From assembly GCF_001499655.1 (NCBI RefSeq), contig NZ_LN879502.1:1984001-2048000 (forward strand): DNA of 64,000 bases. Direction: 5' to 3'. A program made the position numbers and the translations under genes. Below, one piece after another: positions 41,383 through 50,462 of the stretch. Position 1 is the stretch's first letter. Every line of letters begins with the position of its first letter. The stretch is from Candidatus Protochlamydia naegleriophila (GTDB taxonomy: Bacteria > Chlamydiota > Chlamydiia > Chlamydiales > Parachlamydiaceae). The notes beneath the pieces were generated by a model. It did not search any database, was not told the DNA's origin, and worked only from the letters and a program-made list of their open reading frames with translations.

Positions 41383-42093
41383 TTATGACTCCTTAGCTGC
41401 TAAATCTGATTCGCGTAGGTCAATTTTTAGGCCAGGTCCCATTGTAGAAGAGATGACCAGCGATTTCATATAGTGACCTTTAGCAGAAGCGGGCTTTGCG
41501 CGCTGAATAGCTAACAAAAAGGCACGGATATTCTCCACCAGTTTTTCATCAGTGAAAGAAATCTTTCCTACGCCGTTATTGATCACTCCGTGACGATCAA
41601 GCTTAAACTCGATTTTACCAGCTTTGAGCTCTTCAATTGCTTTTGCAATGTCAGTTGTCACTGTTCCAGCTTTAGGAGTCGGCATTAATCCGCGAGGTCC
41701 GAGAACCTTACCCAATTTACCTACTTCACGCATCATATCAGGCGTTGCAACGACAGCATCGAAATCTGTCCAACCCCCGTTAACTTTCTCTAAAAGTTCA
41801 TCGTGACCTGCATAATCGGCTCCAGCACTCAAGGCTTCTTGCACCTTGTCACCTTTCGCGAAAACGAGAATTTTCATCGTTTTACCAGTTCCATTCGGTA
41901 ATGAAACTGTTCCGCGAACGCTTTGATCCGATCTGCGAGGGTCAACGCCGAGCTTTAAAGAAACTTCAACTGTCTGGTCAAATTTGACAGGCAGACATTT
42001 CTTTAAAATATCGACAGCCTCTTTAACGCTGTATGCCTTTGTAGCATCCACCGATTTGGCTATCTCCCGAGTTCTCTTACTTGGACGACCCAT
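41383..42093 (-). CDS. rplA: 50S ribosomal protein L1
   Basis: A 236-residue protein of normal length. Conserved parts: [40 protein letters not shown] and the signature [20 protein letters not shown]. It binds 23S rRNA at the L1 stalk near the E site. In many bacteria L1 also represses its own operon mRNA; I see no clear L1-binding mimic here. It lies 25 bases downstream of rplK and 4 bases upstream of rplJ. Confidence 0.98.
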   Translation of the reverse strand: MGRPSKRTREIAKSVDATKAYSVKEAVDILKKCLPVKFDQTVEVSLKLGVDPRRSDQSVRGTVSLPNGTGKTMKILVFAKGDKVQEALSAGADYAGHDELLEKVNGGWTDFDAVVATPDMMREVGKLGKVLGPRGLMPTPKAGTVTTDIAKAIEELKAGKIEFKLDRHGVINNGVGKISFTDEKLVENIRAFLLAIQRAKPASAKGHYMKSLVISSTMGPGLKIDLRESDLAAKES

Positions 42094-42118
42094 ATATTAT
42101 TCTACCCTTATTTATTCA

Positions 42119-42547
42119 CTACTCTGTTACGAGTTCAATTCCCATTGAACGAGCTGTACCTAATACGATATTAGTCGCCATTTCCAAGTCCGCAGCATTC
42201 ATGTCCTGAATCTTTTTCTCAGCGACTTTGCGCGCTTGCGCACGTGTAATCTTAGCAACTTTATCACGGTTTGGAACGCCAGAACCTTTAGCTACACCCA
42301 CTTCTTTCTTAAGCAATTCAGAAACAGGAGGGGCTTTGGTTATAAATGAAAATGATTTATCGTGGTACACGGTAATGACAGTAGGAAGAATATCCCCAGC
42401 CATTGCCTGTGTTTTTGCGTTAAAATCCTTACAGAAAGCCATGATATTGACGCCAGCGGCACCCAATGCTGGTCCGATTGGAGGAGCTGGATTGGCCTTA
42501 CCTGCAGGAATCTGCAGCTTGATAACCTTTACAACTTTTTTTGACAT
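42119..42547 (-). CDS. rplK: 50S ribosomal protein L11
   Basis: A 142-residue protein with the canonical start [20 protein letters not shown] and [17 protein letters not shown]. The C-terminal rRNA-binding domain holds [20 protein letters not shown]. It binds the GTPase-associated centre of 23S rRNA. It is the first gene after the nusG terminator, so it likely has its own promoter in the 212-base gap. It is cotranscribed with rplA, rplJ and rplL. Confidence 0.98.
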   Translation of the reverse strand: MSKKVVKVIKLQIPAGKANPAPPIGPALGAAGVNIMAFCKDFNAKTQAMAGDILPTVITVYHDKSFSFITKAPPVSELLKKEVGVAKGSGVPNRDKVAKITRAQARKVAEKKIQDMNAADLEMATNIVLGTARSMGIELVTE

Positions 42548-42690
42548 ATTGTCCTCTATACGTTTTATCTAGAGATAAACCCTGGTCTTCGACTCACACT
42601 TGGATAGAGGCACTCAGTGCTATCTGTTCACAGGTCTTATCTGTTTCTTTTCCACTCGTTTGAAATGGAAATCGAGTATACAAGAAAAAA

Positions 42691-42714
42691 CAAGAAAACT
42701 CTAGAGTTTTCTTG
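42691..42714 (-). terminator. Terminator after nusG
   Basis: Perfect 24-base palindrome (CAAGAAAACTCT and its complement) followed on the minus strand by TTTTTT, 45 bases after the nusG stop. It separates secE-nusG from the rplK group. Confidence 0.85.
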
Positions 42715-42758
42715 CTTAACAGACATTTTCTTGCAATTCTTGTTTATTCGGTAGAAAA

Positions 42759-43307
42759 TTAGGTCGCTTCTGCTTCTTCCGAAATCTCTTCGACTTGCAC
42801 GAATTCCAAATCATCTACCCGCGTATCGCGTCCAAAGATGGAAACCAATACGCTTAAACGTCCTTTGTCATGGAACACTTCGGTAACCGTTCCAATGAAG
42901 TTAACGAAAACACCATCAGTAATTTTGACGCGGTCGCCTACCTCGAACTTATGCTTTTGAGTGACCTTCTGTTTCTTATCTTCCAGATCTCTTAAAATCT
43001 CATTCACTTCCGCATCTGTCAAAGGCGTAGGCTTATCCCCACCCAAAAAGTCGATGACCCCGTTCGTGTTTTTGACATATTGCCAAGATTCATCGTTGAG
43101 GTTCATTTTAATGAGCAAATAACCGGGCCAAAGGCGCTTTTCAACAATATGCTGCTGCCCTTTTTTCACTTCAGACACATTTTCAGTAGGAAGTAAGATT
43201 TGCTCAATTTCGCCAGACATCCCCTTAACTTCGAGGTGTTCCTCTAAGGCTTTCTTAACTTTTTTCTCGTGCGTGGATAGCACTTGTACAACATACCATT
43301 TATACAT
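42759..43307 (-). CDS. nusG: Transcription termination/antitermination protein NusG
   Basis: A 182-residue protein. The NGN domain starts [20 protein letters not shown] and includes [13 protein letters not shown]. The C-terminal KOW domain reads [20 protein letters not shown]. NusG binds RNA polymerase and links it to Rho or the ribosome. It follows secE by 133 bases, as is usual, and is closed by a perfect palindromic terminator. Confidence 0.98.
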   Translation of the reverse strand: MYKWYVVQVLSTHEKKVKKALEEHLEVKGMSGEIEQILLPTENVSEVKKGQQHIVEKRLWPGYLLIKMNLNDESWQYVKNTNGVIDFLGGDKPTPLTDAEVNEILRDLEDKKQKVTQKHKFEVGDRVKITDGVFVNFIGTVTEVFHDKGRLSVLVSIFGRDTRVDDLEFVQVEEISEEAEAT

Positions 43308-43440
43308 GTATTACCTTATACTTGTCCGATTCCTGCACATCACTCGCTGAATCACGAATTATAGACAAGAGATCCCAAAATCAATTTCAGGAAACTTTAA
43401 ATTCCAAGAGTTTGGCTGGCTCTCTTACCCTATAAGGCGA

Positions 43441-43713
43441 TTACCCGCTAATCAAGCGGAGCAAAAGGCCTAACCCACTCAATGTTCCTTGAATCAGGAG
43501 ATCTAAGAAATAGATAGACATCCCGAATAGAAAAGTCGCCAAAACGACAATCTTTGTGTAGACAATCAGCTCTTCACGGCTTGTCCAACTAATCTTCTGA
43601 ATTTCACTCTTAATATCAGCTACAAAATGGCGCGCTTTTTTAGCTGTCAAAGCACTTTCTATAGATGATGATTGTGGTTTTTTCATTTCCATGGACTTTA
43701 CTTCTGCACCCAC
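43441..43713 (-). CDS. secE: Protein translocase subunit SecE
   Basis: I chose the GTG at 43713 (90 residues), because AGAGAGG lies 7 bases upstream. The longer frame to 43785 has no such site; an ATG at 43692 is also possible. One membrane helix (YTKIVVLATFLFGMSIYFLD) follows the conserved amphipathic helix with DIKSEIQKISWTSREEL. SecE clamps SecY in the Sec translocon. It sits between tRNA-Trp and nusG as in Chlamydia. Confidence 0.93.
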   Translation of the reverse strand: MGAEVKSMEMKKPQSSSIESALTAKKARHFVADIKSEIQKISWTSREELIVYTKIVVLATFLFGMSIYFLDLLIQGTLSGLGLLLRLISG

Positions 43714-43856
43714 GTTTGTACCTCTCTTGCCTACGTCAACTTTATAGAGTCTTGGTAACCCTTCAAGAAAAATTCGATGATACACTAGTTAAGGCTTACA
43801 AATCGCTGCTAATCCATTAGCAGCTTAACAGTCATGAGAAGCAAAACTTCTCGAAT

Positions 43857-43929
43857 CGAGTGCGGAGGGATTCGAACCCCCGACCGACGGCTTTGGAGAC
43901 CGTTGCTCTACCGGCTGAGCTACACACCC
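43857..43929 (-). tRNA. trnW: tRNA-Trp (anticodon CCA)
   Basis: 73 bases with acceptor stem GGGTGTG/CGCACTC, D-arm GCTC..GAGC, anticodon stem ACGGT/GCCGT with loop CTCCAAA, and T-arm with TTCGAAT. CCA is not encoded. Lies between the tuf terminator and secE, as in Chlamydia. Confidence 0.95.
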
Positions 43930-43974
43930 AAAAAATAAAGGTCTATTACACTTGCACTATAAACTTGCACTATA

Positions 43975-44001
43975 AAAGGGTAGGGGTTTCCCCCTACCCT
44001 T
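43975..44001 (-). terminator. Terminator after tuf
   Basis: GC-rich stem AAGGGTAGGGG / CCCCTACCCTT with a short loop and TTTTATAG on the minus strand, about 25 bases after the tuf stop. Confidence 0.88.
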
Positions 44002-44024
44002 GTCATTCACTTACAGAAAGATGG

Positions 44025-45209
44025 TTACTTCAAGATCTCGGAAACAGTTCCAGCACCGATCGTACGGCCGCCTTCACGAATCGCGAAACGCATACCTTTT
44101 TCCATCGCGATAGGAGCAATCAACTTAACAGTGATTTCTACGTTATCGCCAGGCATAACCATCTCAACTCCAGCTGGTAGCTCGATAGTTCCAGTCACGT
44201 CAGTTGTACGGAAATAAAGCTGTGGACGGTATCCTGTGAAGAATGGCTTATGACGTCCACCTTCTTCTTTTGTCAACACGTAAACAGGCCCTTTAAACTC
44301 AGTGTGAGGTGTGCAAGTTCCTGGAGCAACGAGGCACATTCCGCGCTCGATGTCATTCTTTGTCAAACCTCTTAAAAGGATACCAACGTTTTCACCAGCA
44401 CGAGCTTCATCCAACACTTTGTTGAACATCTCGAGACCAGTTGCAACTGTATCACGTGTATCACCCAAACCGACGAGCTGTAGTTTATCGTTGATCTTAA
44501 CAACACCACGCTCTACACGACCTGTCGCTACTGTACCGCGGCCAGAAATAGAGAAAACGTCTTCCACAGGCATTAAGAAAGGCTTATCAGTATCGCGCTG
44601 TGGAGTTGGGATCTGCTCGTCAACAGTCTTCATCAATTGCTTAATAGCTTCGACGTATTTTGGATCTCCTTCCAAAGCACGGAGGCCAGAACCACGGATG
44701 ATTGGGCAATCTTTGTAACCTTTTGACTCGAGCAATTCATGCAATTCCATCTCAACTAGGTCGAGAAGTTCTGCATCAGCTTCACCGAGCATGTCGACTT
44801 TGTTTAGGAAGACGACGATTGCAGGAACTTGCATCTGACGAGCGAGCAAAATGTGTTCGCGTGTTTGAGGCATCGCACCGTCTGTTGCAGCCACGACGAG
44901 GATTGCTCCGTCCATCTGAGCAGCACCAGTAATCATGTTCTTTACGTAGTCGGCGTGACCTGGGCAGTCTACGTGTGCATAGTGGCGAGCATCTGTTTCA
45001 TATTCAACGTGGCTTGAGTTGATCGTAATACCACGCGCTTTTTCTTCTGGTGTATTGTCAATAGAAGCGTAATCTCTAAACTCAGCTCCACCTGCTTCTG
45101 CAAGTACTTTCGTGATAGCAGCAGTTAACGTGGTTTTACCGTGGTCGACGTGACCAATGGTTCCAACGTTGACGTGTGGCTTCTTCCGCTGAAAAGTTTC
45201 TTTAGCCAT
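44025..45209 (-). CDS. tuf: Translation elongation factor Tu
   Basis: The start at ATG 45209 ([20 protein letters not shown]) gives 394 residues, the normal EF-Tu length, with GGAGG about 7 bases upstream; a longer frame to 45248 is not supported. G motifs: [26 protein letters not shown], and RGITI in switch I. It delivers aminoacyl-tRNA to the ribosome. Domain 3 ends [15 protein letters not shown]. Flanked by tRNA-Thr upstream and tRNA-Trp downstream. Only one tuf gene is in the window. Confidence 0.99.
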   Translation of the reverse strand: MAKETFQRKKPHVNVGTIGHVDHGKTTLTAAITKVLAEAGGAEFRDYASIDNTPEEKARGITINSSHVEYETDARHYAHVDCPGHADYVKNMITGAAQMDGAILVVAATDGAMPQTREHILLARQMQVPAIVVFLNKVDMLGEADAELLDLVEMELHELLESKGYKDCPIIRGSGLRALEGDPKYVEAIKQLMKTVDEQIPTPQRDTDKPFLMPVEDVFSISGRGTVATGRVERGVVKINDKLQLVGLGDTRDTVATGLEMFNKVLDEARAGENVGILLRGLTKNDIERGMCLVAPGTCTPHTEFKGPVYVLTKEEGGRHKPFFTGYRPQLYFRTTDVTGTIELPAGVEMVMPGDNVEITVKLIAPIAMEKGMRFAIREGGRTIGAGTVSEILK

Positions 45210-45267
45210 TTTAATTCCTCCGTTAAGCTCCAGTAAATGGAAACACATTGTTTGTTATTGTTAAGTC

Positions 45268-45339
45268 TGCCCAGAATAGGAATTGAACCTACGACCTTTT
45301 GCTTACCATGCAAATGCTCTACCACTGAGCTATCTGGGC
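45268..45339 (-). tRNA. trnT: tRNA-Thr (anticodon GGT)
   Basis: 72 bases with acceptor stem GCCCAGA/TCTGGGC, D-arm GCTC..GAGC, anticodon stem TTTGC/GCAAA with loop ATGGTAA, T-arm GTAGG..CCTAT. Lies just upstream of tuf and may be cotranscribed with it. Confidence 0.95.
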
Positions 45340-45439
45340 AAGCTAATCTTGCCTAAGCGCTTTCTACATCGCGATCAAAAAGTTAATGAGTGTAGAGAGT
45401 CTCTTAAATAAAATCAACACTCTTTGTGCCGATCTATCG

Positions 45440-45658
45440 CTAGCGCTGTCGAAAAATAATTCTTGCCTTGCTCAAGTCATAAGGCGACATTTCTACGGTA
45501 ACCACATCCCCCACCAAAACGCGAATATTCTTCATTCGCATCTTTCCGCAAAGATGTGCAATTACATTTAATCCATTTTGAAGAGAAACGCGAAAATGCA
45601 TATTAGGAAGCAATTCTTCCACAGTCCCTTCAATCTTTATTGTATCTTCTTTAGCCAT
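45440..45658 (-). CDS. infA: Translation initiation factor IF-1
   Basis: A 72-residue OB-fold protein: [20 protein letters not shown], then [20 protein letters not shown] and [16 protein letters not shown], the standard IF-1 sequence and length. It binds the ribosomal A site during initiation. It is the first gene of the block. Upstream lies a 326-base AT-rich gap that must contain its promoter. Confidence 0.98.
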   Translation of the reverse strand: MAKEDTIKIEGTVEELLPNMHFRVSLQNGLNVIAHLCGKMRMKNIRVLVGDVVTVEMSPYDLSKARIIFRQR

Positions 45659-45984
45659 GTTGCTCTTATAATAATTACTCGAAAATTTGAAGCCAACCCA
45701 CCTTTCCTCATTTAAAAATGAGAAAAGAAGTCTCTTCGAAATAGTGACTAATAAGTTAACATTTTATAGATAAATGTCAAGGAAAAATACAAGAAAAAAG
45801 CTCTTTACTCCAAACTTTTCCTTTCACACCTTCACTACCCTTATCCAAAATCCAAAAACCTTTTCCAAACTTGTTTAATTAATATCTTCTTAATATTTAA
45901 AAACTAAAACTAATGCTATAATAATGTTAGATTAAATAAATAATTGATTTTAGATATTATTCATTAACAATTAAATCGGTTTTT
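45659..45984. other. Divergent AT-rich intergenic region
   Basis: Gap between infA and the divergent gene at 45985. No gene, RNA or repeat recognised. Confidence 0.5.
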
Positions 45985-47892
45985 ATGAATCCCAATCTTT
46001 CTCCATTAACTTCTCAGGGCGCGACTTTAAGTCAAAGTGAGATGTTAGGCAAGCTTGCCGAACAGGGAATTAAGGTCAGCGTTAATCATGAATCCAAAGC
46101 GGGCATGATTGAGGCCAATGGACGCCAATTCTCCGTTAAACTTGTCAACGTGAACGGCGAGCACCCTCTCGATGCCGACACCATGACTCAGGTAGCTACC
46201 AGGCTTGCCTATATGCTATTTTCCAAAGACCTCTTAGACCCAAAATTTCAAGGGGCCAAAGTTGGCGATCAGGGCATTCAACTCAAGGATGGGCGCTCCA
46301 TTTCGCACGAGCAGGCACAAACGAAAGAACTCTATCAGGACATGAAAACCATTATGCAAGAGCGGCTGACGCCTACCTCTTCAGACGAACCCGTTCAGCA
46401 AACAGAGCCCAAAACCATTCAGCAAACAGAACCAAAGTCGCTAGGTAAAGCGGAAGCCCTCGAAAAACAATTTATCCATGCCACAGGCCTAGACCAACAC
46501 GTATTAAATGCCATTAACAAGTATGGAGTCAGCAAGGTCATAGTCGACGGTGCATTTAGCCAAGAAAGGTTCGAAGCACTCGAGAAGGCTGAGCAACGCA
46601 CGATTCAGGCGCAGCACAATCCAAAAACTTCACTCAACACAAGATTGAAAGGCTTTTTATCCAGATTAACACAAACCAATAAAATAGAGACCGCAAGAAT
46701 TAAGTCGAGCAAACACACCGTTTCCAATGAAGTACTTAGCGAGAAACTCAAGCTCGCAAGCTCGGAAATGAAGCAATACACAACAAAAATGGCCATGCTT
46801 CAAAGTGCACGTGATGGGCTTACGAAACTTCCTCGTGAGAAACAAAAAGAGGCTAAAGAAGCCATTAAAGAAAGGGAAAAAGCAGTCAAAAATCACATGT
46901 CGAATTTGAAAGCCTTGCATAAAGAATTATCTCGCTACAATTTGGAAGAAAACGGAGATTTGAAAACCAAGGTCGACAAACATCTTCCTGACTTAGACTC
47001 TCTCGTCAAAGCATCAGATCCCCATGCTGCCAGCTTAGCCTATATGCAAAAACATAAACTCATACCTGACGAAGAACTTAACAAGAAGCTTAACTTAGCA
47101 AATTTCGAAATGAAACAATACACAAAAGAAATGGCTATGCTCCAGAAAACGCGTGACGGGCTTGATAAACTCACCCCTGACCAGCAAATTGGATCTAAGA
47201 AAGCTATTGAGAAAAAAGAAGCAGCAATCAAGAATCACATGCAGAATATGAAGGCTCTGCATGAGGAATTATCCGGTTACAATTTAAAAAAGAATAAAGA
47301 TTTGAAAGCCAATATCGAGAAACAACTTCCCGACTTAGAATCCTTGGTCAATGCATCAGATCCCCACGCTGCTAGCTTAGCCTACATTGAGAAGTATAAA
47401 ACCATATCCGATTTCCAATCAGGCATTGTCAGTGGTTATACAGCTGCCTGGTCAGAAAAATATCCTTTCAGGAAACCAGAAGAGCCTGCCAACTTGATCA
47501 TTGGCCACCAAGGGCTCATGGAACGAGATCCTGCCAATAAAGCAAGTTACCAAGAGCTCGTCTCCATTTTCCAAGAGCTTCACAGCGCCTTAGAAGAAGC
47601 CAGTAAAACCTTTGGACCTGCAACGCAAGGGACAGTCAATGGCCCCATCATTAAACCAGAAACGACCACGACACCTGAAATTAGGGATGCCCAACAAGCT
47701 TTACGCGATAAAATCGCCAACTTGAAGCAAAGAGCAGAAGGCTTAACCTTTACGACAAACGACTCCAATAAGCTCCCTATTCCAACCGTTCCCAATCTGG
47801 GCCAATTCAGCGTCGCCAACTTGCTTGCGGCCTTCAAAAAAATTGACAACGACTTAACTCATTTCGACAACCTTCGACCAAGGACTGTTTAG
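45985..47892 (+). CDS. Unknown protein with two tandem 114-residue repeats
   Basis: A 635-residue protein. Residues about 251-364 and 365-478 are tandem copies of one unit: LxxKLxLAxxEMKQYT, MAMLQxxRDGLxKL, KNHMxNxKALHxELSxYNL, LPDLxSLVxASDPHAASLAY. The units are helical and probably form coiled-coil or spectrin-like bundles. The C-terminal 150 residues include a Thr/Pro linker. No signal peptide or membrane helix, and no Shine-Dalgarno is obvious before the ATG. The family is not recognised. A helical, repeat-bearing effector is possible. A terminator follows at 47914. Confidence 0.78.
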   Translation: MNPNLSPLTSQGATLSQSEMLGKLAEQGIKVSVNHESKAGMIEANGRQFSVKLVNVNGEHPLDADTMTQVATRLAYMLFSKDLLDPKFQGAKVGDQGIQLKDGRSISHEQAQTKELYQDMKTIMQERLTPTSSDEPVQQTEPKTIQQTEPKSLGKAEALEKQFIHATGLDQHVLNAINKYGVSKVIVDGAFSQERFEALEKAEQRTIQAQHNPKTSLNTRLKGFLSRLTQTNKIETARIKSSKHTVSNEVLSEKLKLASSEMKQYTTKMAMLQSARDGLTKLPREKQKEAKEAIKEREKAVKNHMSNLKALHKELSRYNLEENGDLKTKVDKHLPDLDSLVKASDPHAASLAYMQKHKLIPDEELNKKLNLANFEMKQYTKEMAMLQKTRDGLDKLTPDQQIGSKKAIEKKEAAIKNHMQNMKALHEELSGYNLKKNKDLKANIEKQLPDLESLVNASDPHAASLAYIEKYKTISDFQSGIVSGYTAAWSEKYPFRKPEEPANLIIGHQGLMERDPANKASYQELVSIFQELHSALEEASKTFGPATQGTVNGPIIKPETTTTPEIRDAQQALRDKIANLKQRAEGLTFTTNDSNKLPIPTVPNLGQFSVANLLAAFKKIDNDLTHFDNLRPRTV

Positions 47893-47913
47893 ACCAAGGG
47901 TTATCATCTTCTA

Positions 47914-47950
47914 CTGTGAATCAGATCCCCAACTCTGGTTCACAGTTTTT
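47914..47950 (+). terminator. Terminator after the 45985 gene
   Basis: CTGTGAATCAGA, short loop, TCTGGTTCACAG, then TTTTT; 21 bases after the stop. Confidence 0.85.
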
Positions 47951-48079
47951 GCGCTCTCATTCATAACATAATCCATCGATCAAAAATTTCCTCAGTGAAG
48001 CCATTTATTGCTCCTCTTAAAAGTTTTAATCCTTTAAAATAGAAGTATAACAACACAACTACTTAAAAATTAGAAGATT

Positions 48080-48517
48080 ATGTTTGAATCCTGCCTAGAC
48101 AAGCAACGTTTAATTAAAGAGTTATTTTCGACCTGTTCTTCAGAAGAAGCGCGCTATCAAAAAATTATTGAACTAGGACGCCAGCAATCCTCCCTATCAG
48201 AGCTTGAAAAAATCCCGGCAAATTTGGTGAAGGGATGCCAGAGCCAAATGTATCTATGTTCGCAATACGAGAGCGGACACGTCCTATTTCGCACCGAAGC
48301 TGATGCGCTTATTTCGGCCGGATTAGCCGCCCTCTTAGTTCAGGTTTATAGCGGAGAATCTCCTGAAACCATCTTGAAATGCCCTCCCTCTTATTTAGAT
48401 GAGCTCGGCATAAGTGCGAGCTTAACTCCAAGCCGCGCCAATGGTCTTTACAGTCTTCACTTGCGCATGAAACAAGATGCACTCAAGTGGCTCATGGAAG
48501 GTCATAAATCTGCCTAG
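48080..48517 (+). CDS. sufE: SufE-like sulfur acceptor for cysteine desulfurase
   Basis: A 145-residue protein. Cys53 in NLVKGCQSQMYL is the sulfur-accepting cysteine position of SufE, and the C-terminal block SLTPSRANGLYSLHLRMKQD is typical of the family. SufE takes persulfide sulfur from SufS and passes it to SufB for Fe-S cluster assembly. No suf genes are adjacent, which is common for SufE. It has AAATTAGAAG before the ATG, a weak ribosome-binding site. Confidence 0.9.
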   Translation: MFESCLDKQRLIKELFSTCSSEEARYQKIIELGRQQSSLSELEKIPANLVKGCQSQMYLCSQYESGHVLFRTEADALISAGLAALLVQVYSGESPETILKCPPSYLDELGISASLTPSRANGLYSLHLRMKQDALKWLMEGHKSA

Positions 48518-48550
48518 TCCTTTTAACCCTCGATTCTGCTGATCGAGGAT

Positions 48551-48637
48551 ATTACTCTCCTTTTTATTCCATTATCCACAGTTCGCTAGACGCTCACTGT
48601 GGGCTTTAAAATCATTCCTTCTGCGCCTCTCTATCTC
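48551..48637 (+). repeat. Degenerate triple-hairpin repeat
   Basis: Keeps the CTCTCCTTTTTATTCC segment, a central stem CCACAG..CTGTGG with loop TTCGCTAGACGCTCA, and GGGCTTTAAAATCA. The right GGCC hairpin has decayed. Lies between sufE and the 48830 gene; the rest of that gap is AT-rich. Confidence 0.65.
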
Positions 48638-48829
48638 CCCATCTCTGCGTTAAACTCTTATTCGCTGTTAAGATCGAGCACAACATACTGGCTGCTACGC
48701 CTTCATCCTGCCAGTGCTACCCATTTATTTACTACAACTCAATTATTTAAACAAACTTTATAAACTCTTAAAAAGAACATTAAATAAAATATTTAAAATA
48801 TAAACTAAATTAACACATTTGGTTTAATA

Positions 48830-50374
48830 ATGAACTTTTTAAGTTTTAGTAATTCTTTCGAGCAAAATCTTGTTCAATACTATCAAATAGAAGATAGAAA
48901 TTCCGTTTCTTTTACTCCCATACGTAGCTCATTTAGAAACCTAGCCGGCTTCTTGAACCTTCAAAAAGAGGAGATTCAGAAGAATGGCTCGCACTTTAAT
49001 TATGCTGGGTATTTTTACACATTAGAACAAGTGAAACGTGTATTAAATCAAACCCAACTAGGGCTCTCCACTGCCCGCATTACATCCGACACATTTTCTA
49101 AAGTTTTTGCTCATATCCACAAGCATGAAATAGCTGCCTATATTGCACTTCAAGTCGACGGTAAGCTACCAGTTAGCCACGGCAATCAGTTCTCAGCAAC
49201 GATTCAAAAGTGGGAAGAAGAAGTCAATCATCCGAGCAAAAAGTCGCTTCATACAGAATTAACAGAAGCCTTTCACCATCTTTCTATTAGAGAAACAGAC
49301 AGCTTTTCCGAAGACTTTATCGAATATGTAACCGGCTGGAATAATCCAAGAGCAACTTTCAGCATTTTAAAAGCGCTTGAGAATCATGCTCAGCAAAGCA
49401 AATCCGATTTTAACTATCCCAAATTAGAAGCCGCTATTCAACGTTCTTTGACTTTTGCGCAAAAACATCATAGAGCCAACGAGCTATTTCTCAATCAATC
49501 TTCAGAGCAAAAGCAAATGGGCATTAATAGCTATTATGGGCATATCGGACAGGCATTTCCCTGTCTTCTGCAATTGGAAGAGGCGGGCTTCACCGATCTT
49601 GCCTTTCTAGATGATGAAGAGCTTTTAGCAAAGGCTAAGGAGAAGTTTCCTGATTTTAACTGGCCTTTTCTATTAATGCTTTGCCAGGATGCCCATGCCG
49701 CGCGCAACAATTGGATTCCGCCAGGTGTGATTCTTTTAGATATTCTTCATGGCATGCGACACGACATTTCGCACTTACAGGAAGGTGAGCAGGTTCTGTA
49801 TCCCATGGGCTCTTCTAATCACCTCGTGTTATGCAAAATCAAGAAAGAAACAAATGAGCACTTCTCCTTTACACTTTACAATCCTGGAGACTATGTCGAA
49901 AAATTTCACAAGACTCGCGCAACAGAAGAGGCTGTTTACGCCCAAGCCTACAAACTCTCTGAGCTATCCCTAGAGGCTGTGAACAATCCTGTCTTCCTAT
50001 CGGTGTTACTTAATGTAAGCATCCAGTCTGAAGAAATGGTCGAGTTTTACCAAGCCGTTCAAGACCATCTGATTCACAATCACAATGGAAAAATAGCTCC
50101 TTCAACAAAGTGGTTCAAGCTTCCAAATCAAGGCATTTGCTCTGTTGCCTGCTGGGATATGTTTTTGCAAGATGAATTGCCACGAGAGGATTACAAGCAA
50201 TTCAAAATGCATAAAACGTCCAGGGCGATCCAGAAACTTTCGCACGTCATCACTTGCTATTCTGAAATCGTTAAAACCGTTTCCCATCGAGCTCATCAAT
50301 TGTCTATTAATGACCACATTAACCAAGTTTGCACCCTGAAGAGCCTGACAGAATCAGAGTTGACTGATTTTTAA
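48830..50374 (+). CDS. Unknown protein, possible clan CE-like cysteine protease
   Basis: A 514-residue protein with a helical N-terminal half. In the C-terminal half the order His331 (SSNHLVLCKI), Asn351/Asp354 (FTLYNPGDY), Gln434 and Cys437 (FKLPNQGICSVACWDMFL) follows the His-Asp/Asn-Gln-Cys order of clan CE peptidases such as Ulp1 and the chlamydial deubiquitinases. The gap between the second and third motifs (about 80 residues) is longer than usual. If right, it would be a deubiquitinase, deSUMOylase or acetyltransferase-like effector. This is inference; I would not name it. No signal peptide. A bidirectional terminator follows. Confidence 0.6.
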   Translation: MNFLSFSNSFEQNLVQYYQIEDRNSVSFTPIRSSFRNLAGFLNLQKEEIQKNGSHFNYAGYFYTLEQVKRVLNQTQLGLSTARITSDTFSKVFAHIHKHEIAAYIALQVDGKLPVSHGNQFSATIQKWEEEVNHPSKKSLHTELTEAFHHLSIRETDSFSEDFIEYVTGWNNPRATFSILKALENHAQQSKSDFNYPKLEAAIQRSLTFAQKHHRANELFLNQSSEQKQMGINSYYGHIGQAFPCLLQLEEAGFTDLAFLDDEELLAKAKEKFPDFNWPFLLMLCQDAHAARNNWIPPGVILLDILHGMRHDISHLQEGEQVLYPMGSSNHLVLCKIKKETNEHFSFTLYNPGDYVEKFHKTRATEEAVYAQAYKLSELSLEAVNNPVFLSVLLNVSIQSEEMVEFYQAVQDHLIHNHNGKIAPSTKWFKLPNQGICSVACWDMFLQDELPREDYKQFKMHKTSRAIQKLSHVITCYSEIVKTVSHRAHQLSINDHINQVCTLKSLTESELTDF

Positions 50375-50402
50375 TCCGCGAGTTAACTTCATTCGCAGTT
50401 TA

Positions 50403-50437
50403 AAAAAAATGCCTTTCTCCAAAGAGAAAGGCATTTT
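50403..50437. terminator. Bidirectional terminator between convergent genes
   Basis: AAAAAAATGCCTTTCTC, loop CAAA, GAGAAAGGCATTTTT. T-runs on both strands serve the 48830 gene and the Hsp70 paralogue. Confidence 0.9.
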
Positions 50438-50462
50438 TCAACAATACACAAGAAAACTTTGC

